Assembly (NCBI RefSeq): GCF_032452875.1
Contig: NC_083878.1
Location: 39,013,878 to 39,077,877, forward strand
Source of the DNA: Bos javanicus
Lineage: Eukaryota; Chordata; Mammalia; Artiodactyla; Bovidae
Length of the DNA: 64,000 bases
Direction of reading: 5' to 3'
Program-made: the position numbers and the translations under genes
Part shown: positions 58,470-64,000 of the stretch, piece by piece
Position numbering within the stretch: position 1 is the first letter of the stretch
Layout: the number at the start of each line of letters is the position of its first letter
The notes under the pieces: model-generated
What the model was told of the DNA's origin: nothing
The model's input: the letters and a program-made list of their open reading frames with translations, nothing else
Database searches by the model: none

Positions 58470-58990
58470 AGTTGTATTCCTTACCTACTGCTCTATAACA
58501 AATGACCCCAAACACAGCCACTTGAAAAAGTATGTCATTGCACATATTTTTCTGAAGGTCAGGAATCTAGGAATGGCTCAAGTCAGTGCTTCTGGCTCAA
58601 AAGCTCTCATGAAGTAATAGACAACTAACAGCTAGGGCTGTAGTTGGTTAGGGCTACAAGATTTGTGTCTAAATCCACTTACAAGGACTTTGGCAAGAGA
58701 GTTTAGTTACACCACATGGGCCTCTTCTAAGGATCACTTATGCTCTGGTAATTCACTTTCTCTAGACTGAGGGATCCAAGAGAGAAAATGAGAGAGCTTG
58801 CCCAAGCTAGAAGCCACCATGCTTCAATAATTTAGCCTCAGAAGTGATGCAGCATCATGTCTGCTGTACTCTGTTGGTCACACAGACCAAAGTTGATACA
58901 AGGTGGATACACAAAGATGCGGCTACTAAGAAGTGCAAATCACTGGGGCCCATTGTGGAAGCTGGTTAACATGTTAGTCACATTAGATCT
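58470..58990 (+). repeat. Ancient interspersed repeat, family unresolved
   Basis: TACTGCTCTATAACAAATGA, CCCCAAACACAGCCACTTGA and AGGTCAGGAATCTAGGAATG form the start of a common old mammalian repeat (probably LTR-like), with GTGATGCAGCATCATGTCTG further on. I cannot name the family with certainty. Confidence 0.5.
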
Positions 58991-59200
58991 TTAATACCAC
59001 CAAGCCCTGTAGTCTAACTAAAATAGATTGTGAGGCAAGCTGCTTTTAATTGTGATGCTTTTTATTTTAAAATTGAAAGGGACTTTGAATATGATCAATT
59101 TTCATGAGATTCAGAGGGGAAGTAAGAACAAGTATATAAAGACTCATATTTAGTTTAAAATAGCACCTGTGTATTTTTGTACACAAAACATGCTTTAGTT

Positions 59201-59467
59201 CGGAGAAGGCACTGGCGACCCACTCCAGTACTCTTGCCTGGAAACTCCCATGGACAGAGGAGCCTGGTGGGCTGCAGTCCATGGGGTCGCTAGGAGTCGG
59301 ACACGACTGAGCGACTTCCCTTTCACTTTCCACTTTCATGCATTGGAGAAGGAAATGGCAATCCACTCCAGTGTTCTTGCCTGGAGAATCCCAGGGACGG
59401 GGGAGCCAGGTGGGCTGCCGTCTATGGGGTCGCACAGTTGGACACGATTGACATGACTTAGCAGTAG
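59201..59467 (+). mobile_element. Bov-A2 SINE (two-unit)
   Basis: CGGAGAAGGCACTGGCGACC start, TTTCATGCATTGGAGAAGG linker, GACTTAGCAGTAG end. Flanked by CATGCTTTAGTT at 59189-59200 and 59468-59479. Confidence 0.95.
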
Positions 59468-59479
59468 CATGCTTTAGTT

Positions 59480-59700
59480 GGGCTTCCCAGGAGATGCTAG
59501 TGGTAAAGAATCCACCTGTCAGTGTAGGAGGTGTAAGAGACGCAGGTTCGATTCTTGGGTTGGGAAGATCCCCTGGAGGCAGAAATGGCAACCCATTCCA
59601 CTATTCTGGCCTGGAGAATCCCATGGATAGAGAAGCCTGGCAGGCTATGGTCCATGTCATCACATAGAGTTGGACACAACTGAAGTAACTTAGCACACAG
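59480..59700 (+). mobile_element. Bov-tA SINE
   Basis: GGGCTTCCCAGGAGATGCTA head, GGTTCGATTCTTGG B-box, GAAGTAACTTAGCACACAG end. Flanked by CATGCTTTAGTT at 59468-59479 and 59701-59712, the same target as the preceding Bov-A2. Confidence 0.95.
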
Positions 59701-60156
59701 CATGCTTTAGTTATTTTTACTTTGCCTGCTTCAAAAAGAATTCCAGACACAATATTTATCTCAAAAAGCAAACTTTGTATTACTATGCTTGATGATGTCT
59801 TATTCCTCTGTTTAAGTTAATATTCTGGCTGAGAATTTGTTTTGTAAAAAACGGTGTATTAAAGAAAAATATATATAAAGGCAAGGTTTGGTCATTAAAA
59901 TTAAAAATAAATGTTTGCAATAAATGGAAGTCCAATTGCAAACATGGAAACCATCTTTATGAAAGATTCAGAATAAGTCAATTCAGTTTAGTTTGTTGCA
60001 CTTTATGGAATTTTTAGAGATCTTTCTGGGTTTTATTGGTATGACCCATAAGAATATTTCTATAGACTGACAAAAAGTATTGTTAAGAAAGCATTTAAGA
60101 GAGATAGGGATTATAGATACATAATACAGCCTCATGATTTCATTATGTTAATTGAT

Positions 60157-60378
60157 CTCCCTCTCTCTCTGTCTCTTTAGTTGCTAAGTTGTGTTCGACT
60201 CTTGCAACCCCATGGACTGTAGCCTGCCAGGCTCCCCTGTCCATGGGATTCTCCAGGCAAGAATACTTGAGTGGGTTGCCATTTCCTTCTCCAGGGGATC
60301 TTCCCAACCCAGGGATCAGATCTGGATCTCCTGCATTGCAGGTCGATTCTTTACCAACTGAGTTATGAGGGAAGTCCT
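60157..60378 (-). mobile_element. Bov-tA SINE
   Basis: CT-rich stretch (CTCCCTCTCTCTCTGTCTC) at the 3' end, TTGCTAAGTTGTGTTCGACT body, inverted head GAGTTATGAGGGAAGTCC. TSD TGTTAATTGAT at 60146-60156 and 60379-60389. Confidence 0.93.
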
Positions 60379-60389
60379 TGTTAATTGAT

Positions 60390-61511
60390 AAGATAATTCA
60401 TTATATTTCTGAACATTTTAATATAAGTAAAATCAAGAAAATTAAATTAGATTAAAAAATCATAAACTCCATTAGAATAAGATATTTTTCTATTTCAAAA
60501 GACTTTATTAAAAAAAACAGTGCTCTGAATTATTTCAAAATTGGCTATTAATTAGAAGTTTAGTTCTACTTGTTATTTTAAATTGTGGGCAATTTTAGCT
60601 AGTTTTTGAACAAAAGAAATTTACTGAAATCCCTGCTTCACTGTCATTTAAAAAATTACATTTTAGAGCCTAATCCCTCCTACAGCTTTTGAGATTTGTG
60701 GTAAATGTCCAATCTTGCATACTATTTTATAGCTGCAATCTATGAAACCAGCAAAACATGAGATTTCAAATATGGATAGCAAATGTCAGTAGGACACTAT
60801 ATAAAATCATGGACTAAAACATAAAAAGTTATTTAAGTTACATATAAAACACCACTTCAGTGTTATACTGCAAATTACTTAAACACCATGCAGTCTTTGA
60901 GAATAGAAAAAAGCAGTGCTTTATAAAGGAGTGATTTTTAAAAATATTAATAGTAACATGTAAGGACAGTTTTATTATTGTGTTAAATTTCTTTCCAAAA
61001 CATCAGGCATGTTAAACAAATGTTATTTTTCAAGGAAGAAAAGCCACTGCATTCAACTATGTAAAAACACAGTGAGATCATGTTTCCCACCTCAGAACTA
61101 TGGGAAGAGGCAGTTGTAGATGTTATAACTATGATAAGAGAGCATACGGTGAGGAGAGGACCAGTTCTCTCCAGTTGTAAACATAGATCCTGACTCTCTG
61201 AGTCAAGGATACCTTGAGGGAGTAGGTTTTTAAGGCTAGATGTACTCATCTTTAATTTTTTCGAAATGTGAATTTGGAGCTCACTATTTTGGTCTTAAAA
61301 CCAAAGTTATGAAAACAGATCTTTAAATGCACCAATTTGCACTGGTTAAAAAATAATATATTCACAAATTAATGCATATCATATAGTTTAAAAAGTTCAT
61401 TAATTAACCCATCAATTTATTGACACTTTAAAACAATTCATCCTAGTAATGAATATTTGTATTAGCTGTTTATGAAATATTTACATGTATATTAACTTAT
61501 TTATTTCAATG
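60390..61511. other. Unassigned AT-rich stretch
   Basis: No repeat family or coding signal recognised. Confidence 0.5.
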
Positions 61512-61740
61512 GTAATTTAACATATATTGAATAATTACTACTTGCTAGGCATTGCTCTCAGTGCTTTGTATGAGTCGGCCCTCTTAATCCCCATCTCAAC
61601 TCTGCATGGAGGAAGCAGAAACACTGGGAGTATGGATAGGAGTGTAGCTAGGGCACAATGCTAGTGATGGTGCTGGAGATAAATTCAAAGTCGGGAAGGA
61701 GCTCTTAGCATTTCACCACATAACAATGTGAGGCTACGAA
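61512..61740 (+). repeat. MIR SINE
   Basis: ATTACTACTTGCTAGGCATT, CTCAGTGCTTTGTATGA, AATCCCCATCTCAACTCTGC and AATGCTAGTGATGGTGCTGG follow the MIR order. Confidence 0.7.
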
Positions 61741-61879
61741 CAGGAATTAGGCTTACATTGTTATTAGCACTTGCAAATAAGGAAAATGGTACTTGCAGGA
61801 GTAAAATACAAAGGCTGTTAAATGGAGGAGTATAGAGTTTAGTCTCAATTTCCTGCCACCAAGTCTACTATAGTGATTT

Positions 61880-62070
61880 CCCTTAGATCTTAAGGAGCTC
61901 ATCTTTAGAGGAAACACACACAGAAGCAACTAATAATACAATGCAAGGAGAGATTATAAAAGAAGTGCTGCTGTACTGGATTTTAGAGGAGGGAGATTAC
62001 CTTCTCTGGGAGTCAAGGAGTGAAACAAACCTTTAGCAACAGGGCCAATCACAAGTTCTAGGAAAGCAGA
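61880..62070 (-). repeat. Possible L2 LINE fossil
   Basis: AAGGAGCTCATCTTTAGAGG and AAAGAAGTGCTGCTGTACTG weakly fit inverse L2. Confidence 0.3.
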
Positions 62071-62174
62071 TTTCTAATAAAGCATCGGACAATTTGAGGG
62101 ACTTTAAAAATGTCCATGAAACAACTTTCACTGTGGCCCAGTTTGGTGCTTCAAATTGTCTTAAGTACATTCTT

Positions 62175-62392
62175 GGGGCTTCCCAAGTGGTACAGTGGTA
62201 AAGAATCCACCTGCCAATGCAGGAGGCACAAGAAATGTGGGTTTGATCCCTAGGTCATGAAAATCCCCTGGAGGAGGAAATGGCAACCCACTCCAGTATT
62301 CTTGCCTAGAAAATTCCGTGGACAGAGGAGCCTGGTGAGCTACAGTCCATGAAGTGGAAAAGAATCAGACATGACTGAGCATGCACACACAC
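62175..62392 (+). mobile_element. Bov-tA SINE
   Basis: GGGGCTTCCCAAGTGGTACA head, GGTTTGATCCCTAGG B-box, GAATCAGACATGACTGAGCA end, then an ACACACAC stretch. Confidence 0.93.
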
Positions 62393-62499
62393 ATTTCAGC
62401 TAAAAAAAATAATTCTTTTTATAGCTAACAGCAAAGACTTCATGAACTACAAATGTGAAATATTTCCTGAGGACAGCAAGGGTTATAAAGTTGTACTTT

Positions 62500-62665
62500 A
62501 ATAATGACTAACATCATCAAGCTCTTATTATGAACCAGGTACTATTCTATGTACTTCATAGGTATTATGTTTTTCTTATTCCTCAAAGCAACTTGTTTGA
62601 CAGTTAAAATAATTGCCTCATTTTACTTTCAAAGAAAACAAAGGACAGCTTTCCAAGGGCCCAGT
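62500..62665 (+). repeat. MIR SINE
   Basis: CAAGCTCTTATTATGAACCA, GGTACTATTCTATGTACTTC and TTGCCTCATTTTACTTTCAA are MIR blocks in sense. Confidence 0.68.
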
Positions 62666-63214
62666 TTCCCAGGAGAATGGCTCTGGGCTCCTTGGAGGAA
62701 GGCCACTGAGAAATTCACTATATGCGTTTGTATGCATCTCTTTATTGAGATCTATCTTCTAAAATAGATTGTTAAGGCTCATACAAGGCTCAGTTAATGA
62801 ACTGCCTCAGATCTAATAATGGTTGAGGGTCCATAATTCTTGGGTTTGCTATATCAGGTCTATTCTTTAGCTGGCCACATCTGGAGTGTTTGGGGTATGT
62901 AAATTAAGTAAGTTCTTAGAGATACAATGATTTCATTTTTAGGAACCCCATGAACCATTACCCTGGGCAGAGATTTTTATTGGTTCAACAGAGTTCTACT
63001 ATCCCTCTTGTCCTGTTGCCTATTCTTGTAGTCATATCCACTATTTTCACTTCTTAAGATCAGCCACCTGGGATCCTCCCACCTCCACTGAGATTTCAAC
63101 TCCCTCCAGTATATTTTTAGGATAAATATAACAACCAATGAAATGCCATTTAAAAAAATTATTTTACCCTACTTTTTATATAATCCTGTGCTTTTGCTAA
63201 TTAACCTGCCCCCT
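62666..63214. other. Unassigned stretch
   Basis: Nothing recognised. Confidence 0.45.
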
Positions 63215-63226
63215 AAAGCCTTTATA

Positions 63227-63704
63227 CTTTGCCAACAAAGGTCCGTCTAGCCAAGGCTATGGTTTTTCCAGTGGTCATGTATGGATGTGAGAGTTGGACT
63301 GTGAAGAAAGCTGAGCACCAAAGAATTGATGCTTTTGAACTATGGTGTTGGAGAATACTCTTGAGAATCCCATGGACTGCAAGGAGATCCAACCAGTCCA
63401 TTCTAAAGGAGATCAGTCCTGGGTGTTCTTTGGAAGGAATGATTCTAAAGCTGAAACTCCAGTACTTTGGCCACCTCATGCGAAGAGTTGACTCATTGGA
63501 AAAGGCTCTGATGCTGGGAGGGATTGGGGGCAGGAGGAGAAGGGGATGACAGAGGATGAGATGGCTGGATGGCATCACGGACTCGATGGATGCGGGTTTG
63601 GGTGAACTCCGGGAGTTGGTGATGCACAGTGAGGCCTGGCATGCTGTGATTCATGGGGTCACAAAGAGTTGGATATGACTGAGCGACTGAACTGAACTAA
63701 ACTG
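63227..63704 (+). mobile_element. BovB 3' end, 5'-truncated
   Basis: CTTTGCCAACAAAGGTCCGT to a GAACTGAACTAAACTG tail. TSD AAAGCCTTTATA at 63215-63226 and AAAGCTTTTATA at 63705-63716 (one mismatch). The coding C-terminus is open from 63229 to 63549. Confidence 0.95.
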
Positions 63705-63968
63705 AAAGCTTTTATAAGGGAAAAACTGAGATCTATTGGGGGAATGTGGTGAAGGCATAATTGGGACAGATTCACATGACAAGTAAAATATAGAACATGT
63801 TGATCTTGGAATCTGATTACTAATTTAATAGTGAGATTAGGGGTAAGAGAGAACACATCAGCTTTCTCCTGAAAGTTTGAAATAACCCAAATGCATGCAT
63901 CTTTCCAGAACCCTCAGTCTGATTGCTAGAATTTGCTTCTTTGCTGATTGATACACTAGCATTCTTTA

Positions 63969-64000
63969 GGGCTTCCCCAGCAGTACAGCGGTAAAAAATC
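63969..64000 (+). mobile_element. tRNA-headed SINE, cut by window edge
   Basis: GGGCTTCCCCAGCAGTACAG is the tRNA-like head shared by Bov-tA and CHR SINEs; the rest lies outside. Confidence 0.75.

Noticed and set aside
59067..59591. 174-codon minus-strand frame
   Set aside because: Runs through two SINEs in antisense; no host-gene domain.
1..64000. Bacterial or phage origin, operons, riboswitches, terminators
   Set aside because: The repeat content is that of a bovid nuclear genome; no such features are expected or seen.

Overview
The window looks like nuclear DNA of a bovid ruminant (cattle, buffalo, sheep or goat; the species cannot be fixed from this sequence). The evidence is its repeat content: many BovB LINEs (RTE clade), BovB-linked Bov-tA and Bov-A2 SINEs, cetartiodactyl CHR SINEs, a ruminant-type L1 3' end and an ERVK-like solo LTR, over a background of old mammalian L2, MIR, L1 and hAT elements. 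I found no host protein-coding gene, no convincing exon and no functional RNA gene. Every long open frame I can explain is a piece of a LINE. The window is best read as intergenic or deep intronic DNA.

Layout. 1-6440: two L2 fossils; the second is split by a nearly full-length BovB (1684-5437) that itself carries Bov-tA SINEs and a 5'-truncated L1, and is split again by a Bov-A2. 6441-17411: mostly unassigned DNA with scattered SINEs, MIR, hAT and an L1 3' end. 17412-23460: a BovB with an inverted 5' end, a short BovB 3' end, SINEs, and two diverged copies of a ~260 bp segment. 23570-28155: an old L1 split by a 3.0 kb minus-strand BovB. 29940-38842: an L1 ORF2 fossil opened by at least seven later insertions, including two long BovBs, an LTR-like unit, SINEs, and a rearranged BovB locus with inverted and tandem duplications. 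38843-44815: unassigned DNA, an L2 split by an L1 and a SINE, and an L1 fragment. 44816-45682: solo LTR. 46215-56270: four more BovB copies plus L2, CHR and SINEs, and a perfect 37 bp inverted repeat at 48893-48974. 56271-64000: unassigned DNA, MIR/L2 pieces, SINEs (including two at one target site), and a final BovB 3' end.

No genes cooperate here in a pathway. The functional link is parasitic: BovB encodes an endonuclease-reverse transcriptase, and the SINEs are thought to use its machinery. All copies seen are truncated or carry stops, frameshifts or lost catalytic residues. What the window offers is a relative chronology of insertions from nesting and target-site duplications (TSDs), and several structural oddities listed in the findings.
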